Shown here: positions 1 through 11,430 of the stretch, one piece after another | How positions within the stretch are numbered: position 1 is the first letter of the stretch | How the letters are laid out: each line of letters begins with the position of its first letter | Assembly: GCF_000006405.1 (NCBI RefSeq) | Contig: NW_003206352.1 | Coordinates: forward strand, 39,441-77,169 | Source: Perkinsus marinus ATCC 50983 | Lineage: Eukaryota; Perkinsozoa; Perkinsida; Perkinsidae | Reading direction: 5' to 3' | Length of the DNA stretch: 37,729 nt | Notes under the pieces: generated by a model | Told to the model about the DNA's origin: nothing | Seen by the model: only the letters and a program-made list of their open reading frames with translations | Databases searched by the model: none | Program-made: the position numbers and the translations under genes

Positions 1-156
1 ATCTGATCTACATATTTCACAACTTGGTACCCTCTTTCCAAAGATATTTGTAATTTATATACTCTATTAAATCTGGTCATCAGAGCCTTTGTCAAGGCAT
101 GGACCAAACGTTCTAAGCCTCCAACGATTATACACTCTTTGTTGATCATATAGCCT
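1..156 (-). CDS. Partial exon of an unidentified minus-strand gene, runs off the left edge
   Basis: A reading frame on the minus strand is open from a possible splice acceptor (AG ending at 157) through a Met codon at 149 to the window edge, about 50 residues. The peptide includes the stretch VGGLERLVHALTKAL followed by a segment ending in GYQVVKYVD. The pattern Gly-Gly, hydrophobic helix, then beta strands recalls the part of flavin amine oxidases in which a GG-x-x-x-L-x-x-A-L helix precedes a substrate-domain strand. That similarity is weak and is only a suggestion. The neighbouring minus-strand gene has its stop at 492, so this is a separate gene or a later exon of one whose start is not resolved. 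A copy of the dispersed intron repeat lies directly upstream, in the position expected of an intron. Confidence 0.35.
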
Positions 157-193
157 CTACGAAGGCCAATCAAGGTTGGGGAGCGATATTGGA

Positions 194-300
194 ATATATG
201 TTCGCTTTCCTCAGCTCAGCTCAGGAGTTCACCCACAAGTTTGCACGCTAGTACGGGCGGAAATGTAGAAGAATCATTTCGAATTCCCAAAAATTTCCAT
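194..300 (-). repeat. Dispersed intron-type repeat, copy 1
   Basis: On the plus strand this carries the core TATGTTCGCTTTCCTCAGCT, shared with copies near 1541, 31351 and 31612 and, more weakly, 29191. It lies immediately upstream, in minus-strand sense, of the partial exon at 156..1, consistent with an intron. After the core it is more diverged than copy 2. The right boundary is approximate. Confidence 0.5.
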
Positions 301-491
301 GATTTTTTTATATTGTGGTTGCCCACGTGCATATTTTCCCATATTGCCTAGAAGTACCAGCTCAGTCCGCGTCGTGTTTTATACTATTCAACTCAAAAGC
401 CATCCACACATGATGAAATTTGATACTCATAGTCAGCTCCTAGTATTATAGCTACAAATAATGTGGGAATACGATTACAAGTCATCATCCA

Positions 492-3432
492 CTATTGAAG
501 TGGCGGCGATGAGGACCTCCCAGTTGTGAGAGGGGTCTCGGAAGATACGGTCTCTTTGGTCTTCGAGCGTCGTTTCTGAACGATCAGTTTGTTGTAGTCG
601 CTACTGTGATGGTGTTCTTCCATAGAGTCAAGAAGACCAATGTCTCCAGTTGGGTGCGGTCTGTCATGACACAGTTGTCTCAAAGCAGTTCATTAACTCC
701 CTACCTGGCAGCGTATTTAGCAAGGCCGATGAAAAGCCCCTTTAGGGGAGAATTGGCCAATAGGATACCAACTCCAGCGGCCATGACCAACACCCAGAAT
801 GGGAGGAAGCATAGGACCACACCGGCACCAAGGAGACCCAAGAAGACCTTCTTGGAGAGCTCATGTCTGAATATAAACACATATGATATTCAACCCCCCT
901 AAGATGGTACCTCCATAAGATGATCATTCTAGCCAAGGCCACGACGTCCACGATGGTCTTGAGGGTCGGCTGGAACTGGGCAGCCATCTGTTTCACCCAT
1001 CCTGGTGACATTCGTGTAAAGGTCCTAATAAGGCCACCGAACTCCTGTTGTTCTACATCATCTAAATGAAGGGTCTTCTACTTCTCTGCTCACAATCGTA
1101 TACTATACCAGTGTTGGCCTCCTCAACTTCGAGTAAGATCGGCTTGCCCGACTTATCCAAAGTGCTGGTCATGGACTTGTTGGCCATGAAACGTTCGTAA
1201 CTGGGGCATACCGTAAAGGGCTCACCTTACCCACCTCAACTGACCCCTTCAATGTTTTGTTCCTCATCATCGCAGCAGCCGTGATCCAGCAAGCTAAGGC
1301 TGGCCAATACACTGCATAGTAGCTGAGGAGAAGGAGACTTCAATATCACGCCCGAGGGCCGGCCTTTCCCATTACCTCGCTACAATGTAGATGAGCAGGG
1401 CCAGCAGAGACTTCAACCAACTCTCCCACATCAGAATAGGGAGCACATGCTCCATCACGATTGGCTGCAGCCAGTGAAACCAAAGGGCGTCGGCGAGCCA
1501 CCTAAAAAGACGACTATGAATAGCAAGTGTTTGGGTAGGGATATGTGTTCGCTTTCCTCAGCTGAGCTCAGCAGATTCCTCACTAATAATAGAAGTTCAC
1601 TCACGAATTCGGGTAGAAGTGCCGAGAAGCCAATGAGCGCTTCCCTAAATTCCTCACAGGAATCGTAATTGACCATCAGTGGACATTCCCCCACCACCAC
1701 CACGGCAAATGATTTAAATTTCCACTCTCTTTCGCAACCCTTCCTAACGTCCGAATGAAGAATTTGAATATTCCGTTATTACATTGCAGGGCCATATAGA
1801 GCGTTAATGTCGAACTTGGGCTTGGGCTTTGGCTTGGCCACCATCTCCTCCTGTACAAAGGCGATCTTTTCGGACCACGGGGTGAACTTGATCTCCAGCG
1901 AGAGGTGTACAGCTCCAGCGGGTTCGCCTGATAATAATGGCAACTAGGAAGTTTATTAAGGCGTAGTAGTAGTACCATATAGTTGGAGTGGTAGCCAACC
2001 AGTGGTTTTCGTAGAGGGAGCTAGATGTGTTAGATCTAGCAAGGCCTCTCCAATGAGGTCATCATCCGATGCTGCGTCCCAATCGTACCTTATAGAGAGA
2101 TTCGGTGGTCATTCACACAAGTGCCGAAGCGAGCGACTGCTAACGATGTGATTACAACTTATATGATGTAAAACTCGCTGAGAAGAAAAGTTCCACTTCT
2201 GATCACGACATATCTTAGGTTGATCGTGGTAAGATTCAAAGTATGTCCGCTTGAGTACCACAACTTGATTGACCTATGCGATGCCCCCCAAGCCTTACAT
2301 CTGAATCTTCATAGTTTGGCAGGGCACATTGACGACCATAGTAGAGCACTCGTGGTTCCATACAGGGGACAGCGTCTTCTTACATATCGGGGAGCGTCGT
2401 GATATCTGCTGATGGAGTGGTATGTGAAATATGTCAAATCTCGGTTGCCTACGTTGTCGCTCATGAGCTTAACCACACAGTAGGGATCGGAGCTTGTAGC
2501 TTTTCCAACTATATTAGAATCAGCGGCCTTCAGGCCCGAAGCCTCTATGATGGTCACGTTGAGGAGAGCGTACAAGTCCCAACCGAATTTCACTGCAGCA
2601 GAAGATCATCAAACAGAGCCAAGCGAAGACCACATTATCACGTGTAGGGTCATTCATATCCAGCAAGCCCCCTCCCTCGTTAGAATCAAAGCTACCAACT
2701 AGTCTTGTAAACTGTCCAACTTTGCCAATGCCAGCCCCTGCAATGCTAGCGGCCTCTCCGACCGCCCCAGTGGCAACCGACCCCATGGCCCCGACCGCCC
2801 CAGTGGCCGCCGACCCCACTGCCCCTACAGCTCCAGCTGTCTCCTTCACGGCCGACTTTCCAATGTGCCCAACAGCTGAAGAGAGGAAGAAGTATTGCCC
2901 GATTGTTGAGTAGTCAAGTACTGACTACCTTTGGCTGCATCACCAAGCTTTGAGAAAGGCGCCATGATGACGCTCCTTTTACCATCGGTTTCGCCCTTGG
3001 TCTGCGGGCTGGGAGTCTTCGTTGGCGTTATAGCGTCTCCAGTGCAACTATGGGAGGTCCACTGATCGTGATTTGAAGGAGGAGTGGTATTACGCTTTGC
3101 ATTTCTTGGTACCAATGAATCTCCCACTGGCCAAACAGTCGCCGCAGATTGTCTTCCCGCATACCTTACATACGTAGGTCCTGAGCACAGCAGCCGAGGT
3201 GAGCGAAGTGTGGTACGACTCCGAATTGAAACAAAACCCCGACATCGTCACTAAAGCCTATCCCCTGATGTAAATCGATTTCGAAGCGGATTTTAAAATT
3301 CCTTATCCATCCCGAGAGGAGGCCTTAAACGGTATTAATTTGACCGAGTTTGGATAAGTCATCCCCCGACCAGCACTACTTGTTCCCCTCAGCTCCACAC
3401 AGCTCACATTTCGTTCCAGGTGTTACAGCCAT
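492..3432 (-). CDS. FYVE-like zinc finger / C2 domain / multi-pass membrane protein, 14 exons
   Basis: Exons by splice signal and phase: 3432-3380, 3180-3094, 3047-2929, 2875-2642, 2592-2453, 2408-2299, 2088-1976, 1927-1783, about 1513-1376, 1322-1245, 1200-1109, 1052-911, 866-705, 660-492. All join in frame to about 593 residues. Residues 9-48 hold eight cysteines spaced C-x2-C, C-x2-CG-x3-C-x2-C, C-x2-C, as in FYVE fingers, but without the RHHC lipid-binding signature. A Gly/Ala/Val-rich linker follows (about 90-150). The C2 domain (about 173-308) has SSDPYCVVKL, KTLSPVWNHE and YDWDAASDDD, so calcium-ligand Asp residues are present. Two hydrophobic blocks (about 340-410 and 485-545) predict membrane insertion, similar in layout to the C-terminus of MCTP proteins. 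Likely a membrane-tethered, calcium- or lipid-responsive protein; the exact family is not recognised. The acceptor of exon 9 could instead be 12 nt downstream, with the same phase. Confidence 0.82.
1541..1668 (-). repeat. Dispersed intron-type repeat, copy 2, inside an intron of the C2/FYVE gene
   Basis: The plus strand has GTTCGCTTTCCTCAGCTGAG, then a CCTCACTA block and ATTCGGGTAGAAGTG, and ends near TTCCTCACAGG. The same order of blocks occurs in copy 4 (31612-31735). It lies wholly inside the intron from 1782 to about 1514, whose flanking exons join in phase. Confidence 0.65.
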
Positions 3433-4237
3433 TACAATATTACGGAAAATTACAATGCTTAGCAATAATCACGCGTGCACGGTTATCGATCACAATGGCG
3501 CGCGCGGTTACAATTATACGTTTCCCTAAATCTTGCTGCGTAACTGCGCTGATTATGGGATCTCTCCGCATTCATTATGGATACCGCCTTGTGTAATGTA
3601 GCTCATTGTAGTGGTATGCCTGTACCCAGTTACTGTTGTGTAGGAGTGTCAGTGTCCTCTCCTCGTCTTTCCCCCCTAAGGTACTACTACCTCCATCGAT
3701 TCCCTCTACACCTCCTGCCTTGTGTCGTAGGGCTGCTACCTGTGCTGGGTCTGTTAATGGTCATACTTGACCAGTGTAACCATTCATATGTCACTCCACA
3801 ATGTTAACGATATGTTGTTTCAATGTCGAGACTTTGGTTCAACTAGTGTCCTCAGCTCCTCCCCAGAGTCCCTCCCTAGGTCTGCGTGCTACCCTTCCCC
3901 CTTGGGTATTACCTCTAGAGAGACCTCGTGCTTGTCTTGTGTTCTCCCTCTCAATGCGATATTCTGGACTCTTTATGTCTGTGCTCTTTTTCACTTTATC
4001 CTGTCAACGGTCATTCCCTCCAGTGGTCCTTTGTGAGTAATCTCATCCTAGTACCGTGATCCGCGAACATGTTAAGCACTGTTCCCTTTCACCACAGTTT
4101 CCGCTACCCATTGTGAGTGAGTTGTTGTGGTAGTCTCCCAGGAGAGAGGGGTGATAGGCCCATCGGGTGTCACCAGTAAGTATTGGTGTCTCATTAACCC
4201 CAATAGTGTTGTGTGGGTAAGAGTATTACTACCATGA
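3433..4237. other. Intergenic or unresolved exons
   Basis: This lies between the minus-strand C2/FYVE gene start and the plus-strand Gly-rich coding region. It is pyrimidine-rich on the plus strand. Short open frames overlap in several phases without a recognisable domain. Possible short exons of the downstream plus-strand gene sit near 4135-4175 (frame SQERGVIGPSGVT before a GTAAGT donor at 4174), but no complete model could be assembled. Confidence 0.4.
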
Positions 4238-4777
4238 CGAGATATTCCGTACCTGCTCCTTGAGACTCTCAAGGAGCAGGTACGGACCCATGTACGAAGC
4301 GGAGTGGCTGCTGGTGTTGCAGCCGCCGGCCCGATAGGCAGTGGGTGGTTTGGTGGCAGTGGCAGTAGGGGTAAGTGGCGGTACACTGGTGGTAAAGGGC
4401 ATGGGCTCAGCCCTGAAGGGTATTCCGAGAGATGGAAGGGTCCTACTGGTGCCCAAGTTTGGCCCTCGACTTCTGTTCAACAAGATAGTGGTAGTAGTAG
4501 TGGCCCTTCTCCTCCTTCTCCTCCTGCTGCTGCTGCTGATGCATCGACTTCCTCTTCTGGTAGTACCGCGTATGTTGAAGGCGGCGGCGGCGGCGGCATT
4601 GGCAGTAGGTACCCCTCAAGTTATGGTGACCGATATACGATGCATGGTGGTGGTTGTAAGGGTAGACCCCAATCCTACGAGGAGTATGGAGGATACTACT
4701 ATGGTGGTGGTAGGGGTTATAAAGGTGGTGATAATGATGGTGGGTACAGTTGGAGAGGAGGAGGAGGCCCTTCTTGA
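4238..4777 (+). CDS. Gly/Ser/Tyr-rich protein, probable 3' exon
   Basis: An open frame runs from a possible acceptor (AG ending at 4241) to TGA at 4775-4777. It starts with an amphipathic segment (YLLLETLKEQVRTHVRSG), followed by low-complexity sequence: Ala/Gly, Ser/Pro, a run of six Gly, and a C-terminal part rich in GGYYYGGG, RGYKGG and WRGGGG. Such RGG/YGG composition is common in RNA-binding or condensate-forming proteins, but no RNA-binding domain is visible. No ATG lies in this frame, so the start must be in an upstream exon. The same frame stays open for 49 more codons after the TGA, with similar Gly/Ser-rich composition. A Leu-rich frame in another phase over the same bases is a shadow of CTG/CTC repeats. 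Confidence 0.45.
   Translation, partial: RDIPYLLLETLKEQVRTHVRSGVAAGVAAAGPIGSGWFGGSGSRGKWRYTGGKGHGLSPEGYSERWKGPTGAQVWPSTSVQQDSGSSSGPSPPSPPAAAADASTSSSGSTAYVEGGGGGGIGSRYPSSYGDRYTMHGGGCKGRPQSYEEYGGYYYGGGRGYKGGDNDGGYSWRGGGGPS
4246..4286. repeat. Perfect 19-bp inverted repeat with a 3-nt loop
   Basis: The left arm 4246-4264 (TCCGTACCTGCTCCTTGAG) is exactly complementary to the right arm 4268-4286 around the loop ACT. It lies inside the 5' end of the Gly-rich coding region. Confidence 0.95.
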
Positions 4778-6184
4778 GGGTACCACCAAGGCAGCAACAA
4801 TACTTGGATCAACAAAAGACAACAGCACTGGCCCCCGCCCTCTGGCTCAGATGTTGCTTCCTCTCGTATGCCATACAAGCATCCTAGGACTACTACTGGA
4901 AGCTACTTGTCCTCATCGTGGAAGTGAAGACCCCTGTGGTCGTTGTCTATTACTGTTATCGTTTTCTGCCCTATTATATCGCTGTAGTGAGAACCAGTAG
5001 GATTCCCCTCGTGTCACCATTATCGTTCGCAATTCGTGTACTATTATGAGGAAGGCCCTCTCGGGATCATCGCCATCTTCATGGGTTGGTCCAGGCTGCT
5101 GTTCCTCCAATGGCCCTATCGATGGTCTATACCAACGTAGTTGTATCATCTGCTTGCGTTGTGTTGGACATAGTGAAGTTAGGAGGGGCAAGAAGGTCTG
5201 AAAAGTCGACCCACTCTCCACATGTTGAGTCTTGTCGTAGCTAGAGGCTGAATTGCTACGAAACAAAGCTGCAGCTCTGGGGATGCAAGACGCGTCTGAA
5301 TGGTCAAGTGGTAGCGATGTTGTTCAGGCTTCGACAGGGAGAATCGAGACCAAGCTGATAGTGGTAGGGTCTGTCCTTTGAGGGCGGGGGCCTGTCCTTC
5401 ATATCTGCCTCAAGCTGTAGTCCAACGTGGTGGAATATGCAACGGGAGTGAGCAGCAGTTTTGATTATGCTTTTCCTGCCTCGGATTCACATTTTTGAGT
5501 TGTTAACGTATCTCGGCGCCTCTGGGAGTGACCATGCTTTGCTCCGAAGGGAGCTGATATTAGTACTGCCAATATCTGTAGAAGTTCACATCCTGATGGG
5601 TCGGCCGAGAGAGCGAAATCTGGAATGAACTAAACTGTGGGTATGACATTGGATGATGATAGCATTGCGTTTGAGGATACGGTTATGCCCAGAAAGTTGT
5701 CGCATCATGGAGCTGGCGAACACAACGGGTATACCGATTTCGAAACTCGGAATCGTTTCCAGAATTGCTGGTTACACGTATAATATGATCCTACTAGAAT
5801 CGATTCTCAATTGACCCACAATGCACATGGGAATAGAATCAACACCTTCTCACATAACAGCGATTGCTAATCAACTCGCTGGTTTCGGACCCTCAGGCCG
5901 ACTGCCACAGCATCTTCTTTTACCGCACGTATGTGTGTTAGTTTGAAGTCCAACGCCGTCGCCGGTTTGGTTAGACTTGATGAGCTCTTTGTTATTCGGT
6001 TACCTCGAACGCTGCCAGAAAGGGCGGCAGACTAGGTCGTCTTTTTGTTCAATCCTAGTAGGATGCACTCTTCCAGTCCTTCTGCACGTCTCCTGCGATT
6101 TCATTGAACTTGTTGAAGCTCGCGTGACGTGACTCAACGACGTTAAATCAACACAGCAGTGACATCCATTGGAAATATCCTGCT
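4778..6184. other. No confident gene
   Basis: 4778-4927 is the in-frame extension after the TGA of the Gly-rich protein. From 4928 to 6184 no frame shows a recognisable domain. A short plus-strand frame near 5095-5200 contains CIICLRCVGH, which could be a zinc-knuckle-like scrap but stands alone. The unique sequence ends at 6184, where homology to the phosphatase genes begins abruptly. Confidence 0.5.
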
Positions 6185-8098
6185 CGGTTCTACTCTGAAG
6201 GTCCCTGATGAGATCTCATTTGTCAATGCCACCGTGCCAAAGAACAAGAAGATCTTCAATGAGGAGACCAGCTACTACGCTCCCTCTGGTGACTACTGGT
6301 TTAAGACGGTCAAGGGCAAGAAGGTTTGCTTCACTGGCACCACTGAGACTTCGGCCGCTAGTGATATTGCGGGGAAGAGTAACGTGTGGTTTTCCGATAT
6401 GATGGAGTCCGCAGTCGAGGCTGCTCGCAAGATGAATGAGGATGGTTGCACCTTGGTTATCATCCTCACTCATCAGCGTGAGGGTTATGATGTCCTCTTA
6501 TGGAGGAAGGCTGTTGTGGAAGAGGGTATCAAGATCGATGCTATCATTGGTGCCCATGATCACTTCCCTGCTTTCTTGAATCTTCAACACCCCACTAAGC
6601 CTGATATTATAACTCCTGTGTGGAAGATGGGTATGGATGCTCAAATGCTCGGCAAGTTCGTATTTGGCTTTGATGATCAACATCCTAATGGTAAACTCCG
6701 CTTCGCTCATGCCATTCCGGTGTTGGATGGTCAGTGTGATCAGCACTTCATCGGTACGGACAATGAGGAGTGGTGGAACAATAACGTGATGCAGACCTGG
6801 TCACACTGGGTACAGCCTATCAAGCCTCTCCAGGATACTAACATAAGCAATTTGTTATTTGCTGGTTTGTACGACACTGCGGATATCCGCTCTGCCGAGT
6901 CCCGTGCTGGTAACATGCTGGCTGATCTATTCCTACGTAACATTTCAGCTCATTTTGCCGCTCTTGACGGTGGCAATATCCGTTATGGTTTGAGTCAGAA
7001 CTTCACAGAGCGCCTTCCCCTCACTGCATTGGATTTGTTTGAAGAGAATCCTTTCCTCGGTGGTATGGTCTCCTACGACATATCCTTAATGGAGGTCTTT
7101 GGTTATATGATCTATTCCGCTCCAATCGCCATGGGTGGTCCTAACACGCCGCGTCCGGTCACCTCTGGTTTCGAGATCGAGATGGATCCTACTTCTACTC
7201 AACACGGTGGTGTGAAGTTCATCCGTTTCACTGGTACAAGTCATATGGCTGGTATTGTCAACCGTACCCAGGCTGAATGTGGTCATCCGACTTTGAAGTG
7301 TGGTGAGATTATTTGGAATGCTGAGGAGGGTTGGAAGGTCGATCCCCTCACTATGGTCGTCGTCACTGTTCCTGCGTACACGACCTGTGTAGACGTGGTG
7401 CTGATAGCTACGCCATCGACCTCAATGGAGAATCCACATCCTTCGCTTGTCCCCCTGGTCCTGACTTCTTCGACTATTTGAATGAGCAGTTGCCCTGGAC
7501 TGATTGGGGATATGTCGACGCGGCTCTACGGTAGAGCCTCTACCACCACTCCCAGTTCGGTCACCACCACCAGCACCTCAGCTCCCAATACCCTCAGTAG
7601 TAAGACAGGATCTTCTCGTCTTCGTTTAACTGGAGACTCTATCAAGGATGCCGACAAATTTTGCTAGAGTAAATCCACTGGTTCTTACTGCAAATATTGG
7701 CTAAGTCATGAGGGTCAAGTTTGTCACGGCACTGGAACATCCTGCAGTAGCTTGTTGGTTGAGATACAGGAGTTAACAGACTTCGACTCCAAGACCTCTT
7801 GAGATCGTCTTGTATCTACCATCTCCAATAGGTCCATTCATGTGTGGGTGAAGGATGCGGTCACTCCCGATGACGTTGCCGTGGTGGGCCTGGATGCTCT
7901 CACTGATGCGGGGTCCCTGAGCGCTGCTCTAAAACTGTCCAATCCATGGTATATCGGCGGAGAAAACCTCTCCAACTTGGAAAATTATGGGATATTCAAC
8001 CCCGATACCGAATCTATGAGACTGACCAATCTTCCGGTTAGAAGATGGCTCGTCAAGAATAAGATCAAAACTTGTGTTGTTCGAAATGCTGCTTATTA
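6185..8098 (+). pseudogene. Metallophosphatase/5'-nucleotidase copy A, 5'-truncated pseudogene
   Basis: Homology to gene B starts abruptly at GGTTCTACTCTGAAG, equivalent to about codon 242, so the N-terminal metal-binding motifs (TND, GD, GNHE) are missing. The later motifs LTHQREGYD and IGAHDH and the C-terminal domain signature GGNIRYGL are kept. The frame is broken near 7380 by loss of about 65 nt relative to B, and there are in-frame stops further on, including TAG where D has CAG in the Cys-rich module (about 7665). The last part (about 7840-8098) encodes GLDALTDAGSLSAALKLSN and PWYIGGENLSNLENYGIF, a C-terminus shared with copy C and unlike B and D. The final codons present in C (VDPRTFLAFHE) are deleted. 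This is a decayed host gene. Confidence 0.9.
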
Positions 8099-8867
8099 GT
8101 TCGATGAGTTCATCCTTCGCCTCCTGTACGAGGATTTTCATTGGGGTCTCAGATGTCTTGAAATGAAGTCGTTTATCCGTTTTCCAAATGGAAAGGCAAC
8201 ACCTCCCGGTTACATTGAATACTCGCCGAAGTCGAGTTGAGTTGAGGTCGCGTCTGAATTGTTTACTCCTCCGCGTCACGTCCTTCCCTGGGCGCCTCCC
8301 AAGCTGCTCGAGTTGCATGTTTCCGAGAACCAAGCTTCACCTTGCCTGAGATTCAGAACAGAACCTCTGCCTATCTTGAGAAGTATCGGACCAGAACTAC
8401 ATCTTTAAGATGTCATCTTACAGACACTCAACGCATTGCACACTAGTGAGCAGATGACAAGTACTCAAGAGTATTATTGCTAATTAGAAAGATCTCACCA
8501 AGCGCTCCCTGAGGGTGTTCGTAGTGTTTGGATATCCACCGAGTGAGCTGAGACGTTCGCACTCAAATGCTCCGAAACCCTTCTCGGAACCAGATGAATT
8601 CAACATAAGTTATTGAATTGGAGAAAAGTATATCTTCAGTTCCAAAGCCCGGAAGTCGGTCTCCATAGCCGATGCATAAGTCGACTTATTCTTCATAATT
8701 CAATAGTATTCATGCGACTGGTTGAGGGAAAGGCTCATATTCGTGATGAATATCACGCCAAGGCCATGGAGGCCGCGATAGTATTCCTCTCAATATAATT
8801 GCATCTGTCCCTTCATTGGGGTATTTCTGGTATTGGAATGTCTACCGTACCACCCGGATATCTAATT
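8099..8867. other. Duplicated 3' flank of pseudogene A
   Basis: This is nearly the same as 19324-20106, downstream of pseudogene C, apart from small indels. A 61-codon open frame here is also open in the other copy but starts with TTG and has no recognisable domain, so no gene is called. Confidence 0.7.
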
Positions 8868-10650
8868 GGTGAATGAAGGGGCCGCTATGCCTATGGACTA
8901 TACCACTGACAAATCTGTTTGGTGGATGAAGGGGCCGCTATGCCTATGGACTATACCACTGACAAATCTGTTTGGTGGATAGAGGGGCCGCTATGCCTAT
9001 GGACTATACCACTGACAAATCTGTTTGGTGGATAGAGGGGCCGCTATGCCTATGGACTATACCACTGACAAATCTGTTTGGTGGATAGAGGGGCCGCTAT
9101 GCCTATGGACTATACCACTGACAAATCTGTTTGATGGATAGAGGGGCCACTATGCCTATGGACTATACCACTGACAAATCTGCTTGGTGAATAGAGGGGC
9201 GGCTATGCCTATGGACTATACCACTGACAAATCTGTTTGGTGGATAGAGAGGCAGCTATGCCTATGGACTATACCACTGACAAATGTGTTTGGTGGATAG
9301 AGGGGCCACTATGCCTATACCACTGACAAATCTGTTTGGTGGATAGAGGGGCCACTACGCCTATGGACTATACCACTGACAAATGTGTTTGGTGGATAGA
9401 GGGGCCACTATGCCTATGGACTATACCACTGACAAATCTGTTTGGTGGATAGAGGGGCCGCTATGCCTATGGACTATACCACTGACAAATCTGTTTGGTG
9501 CATAGAGGGGCCGCTATGCCTATGGACTATACCACTGACAAATCTGTTTGGTGGATAGAGGGGCCACTATGCCTATGGACTATACCACTGACAAATCTGT
9601 TTGGTGGATAGAGGGGCCACTATGCCTATGGACTATACCACTGACAAATCTGTTTGGTGGATAGAGGGGCCACTATGCCTATGGACTATACCACTGACAA
9701 ATCTGTTTGGTGGATAGAGGGGCCACTATGCCTATGGACTATACCACTGACAAATCTGTTTGGTGGATAGAGGGGCCGCTATGCCTATGGACTATACCAC
9801 TGACAAATCTGTTTGATGGATAGAGGGGCCACTATGCCTATGGACTATACCACTGACAAATCTGTTTGGTGGATAGAGAGGCAGCTATGCCTATGGACTA
9901 TACCACTGACAAATGTGTTTGGTGGATAGAGGGGCCGCTATGCCTATGGACTATACCACTGACAAATCTGTTTGGTGGATAGAGGGGCCACTATGCCTAT
10001 GGACTATACCACTGACAAATCTGTTTGGTGGATAGAGGGGCCGCTATGCCTATGGACTATACCACTGACAAATCTGTTTGATGGATAGAGGGGCCACTAT
10101 GCCTATGGACTATACCACTGACAAATCTGTTTGGTGGATAGAGAGGCAGCTATGCCTATGGACTATACCACTGACAAATGTGTTTGGTGGATAGAGGGGC
10201 CGCTATGCCTATGGACTATACCACTGACAAATCTGTTTGGTGGATAGAGGGGCCGCTATGCCTATGGACTATACCACTGACAAATCTGTTTGGTGGATAG
10301 AGGGGCCGCTATGCCTATGGACTATACCACTGATAAATCTGTTTGGTGGATAGAGTGACCGCTGTGCCCACGCGCTATACTACTGACAAATCTGTTTGGT
10401 GGATGGAGGGGCCGCTATGCCCATTCACTATACTACTGACAAATCTATTTGGTGAATGGAGGGGCCGCTATGCCCGCGCACTATCCTACTGACAAATCTA
10501 TTCGTCGAATACAGGGGCCGATATGCCCATAGACCATACGATTTACAAACCCATTTGGTGATTGTGGAGGGGCGCTATACCCATGCACTATACTTCTGAC
10601 AAATCTATTTGGTGGATGGAGGGGCCGCTATTCCTGTGGACTATTCACCC
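8868..10650. repeat. 53-bp minisatellite array 1, about 34 units
   Basis: Head-to-tail units contain GAGGGGCCGCTATGCC, TATGGACTATACCACTGAC and AAATCTGTTTGGTGGATA. The interior is highly homogeneous. The last units (after about 10350) are diverged and carry CCCACGCGCTATACTACTGAC-type sequence. One unit near 9310 lacks 7 nt. A variant block (TTTGATGG unit, GAGAGGCAGC unit, AAATGTG unit) recurs near 9130-9290, 9811-9915 and 10078-10180, showing higher-order duplication. Confidence 0.95.
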
Positions 10651-11430
10651 GCTCTCAATAAGGCTAATTTCCATGCTAGATCGACTATGCCACCATTGAA
10701 ATATGCCGCATTCGATTGTGCAGACGCTCGACGTAGGATGTTTTATTTCGATAGCCCAATCTACTCAACTGAATGACGTCGTGTTGACTCCAATTCAATG
10801 ATTGGCAAAGCTGTGTCAAGAGACGTAATCTTCTGGATCCGGGAGAGGTTCGCACGCATGTACAACTGTCTCGCTGTCGCAGCAGGCTGCGATATCGCGC
10901 GCACCGCAAGGACAACTCATGAGGTCTTTCATCATCTCGAGTAGTTTCGATTCATTTTGGCTACCGCTGACCGGTGATAGCTTCCACTCTCGCCGTACCC
11001 TGCACGACCTACCCGCACTCATAGCACCGGTTTCCTCCTCCTCTCCTGTATTCCGCCAAGTATTGGATCACTGGCTGTTGTTCCCATGACCAGCAATCTC
11101 TATAGTATGTTATATCTCGTTTCTTAAACACTACAGTGAAGCATCAGCTGAGCATGATGTCCCTTCAGCTAAGTCTCTCTGTCTGCACCATTGTGACCCT
11201 AGCATCCCCACTCATCTATTCAGCGTAAGTAACTGAGAACGATTATTCTTGCACTATTGATCTTTGTTGCAAACTTCAGCCACTAGCTATGCCCCCACAC
11301 TGTTGCATGCAGATACAAAAGGCTTCCCTAGAAAGGGGAAAAACTTTGCGTTTACGTGCCGCACGGTGTGGCCCGCACCGCACGCATGAACATCAACAAT
11401 GGATAGTGATATCATTTAACCCACTATCAC
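10651..11430. other. Segmental-duplication flank without a confident gene
   Basis: This is homologous to 22156-22940 with scattered substitutions and indels. Small frames on both strands are not conserved between the two copies, which argues against coding function. It may hold upstream sequence of the phosphatase genes B and D. Confidence 0.6.

Noticed and set aside
1455-1703. 82-codon frame inside the C2/FYVE gene
   Set aside because: It spans the intron repeat. The flanking exons join in phase only when this interval is removed as an intron.
3801-4040. 79-codon plus-strand frame beginning MLTICCFNVETL
   Set aside because: Only the first residues suggest a nuclease-type start; the rest is pyrimidine-rich low-complexity sequence with no further motif.
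4341-5000. 219-codon frame with poly-Val and poly-Leu
   Set aside because: It is the shifted-frame reading of CTC/CTG and GTA simple repeats; the Gly/Ser/Tyr frame over the same bases is more protein-like.
8613-8798. 61-codon frame conserved in both duplication units (also 19852-20037)
   Set aside because: It starts with TTG, has no ATG or domain, and the near-identity is that of the whole duplicated flank.
8868-10650. CRISPR array
   Set aside because: Units are contiguous head-to-tail with no unique spacers, and the context is eukaryotic. It is a minisatellite.
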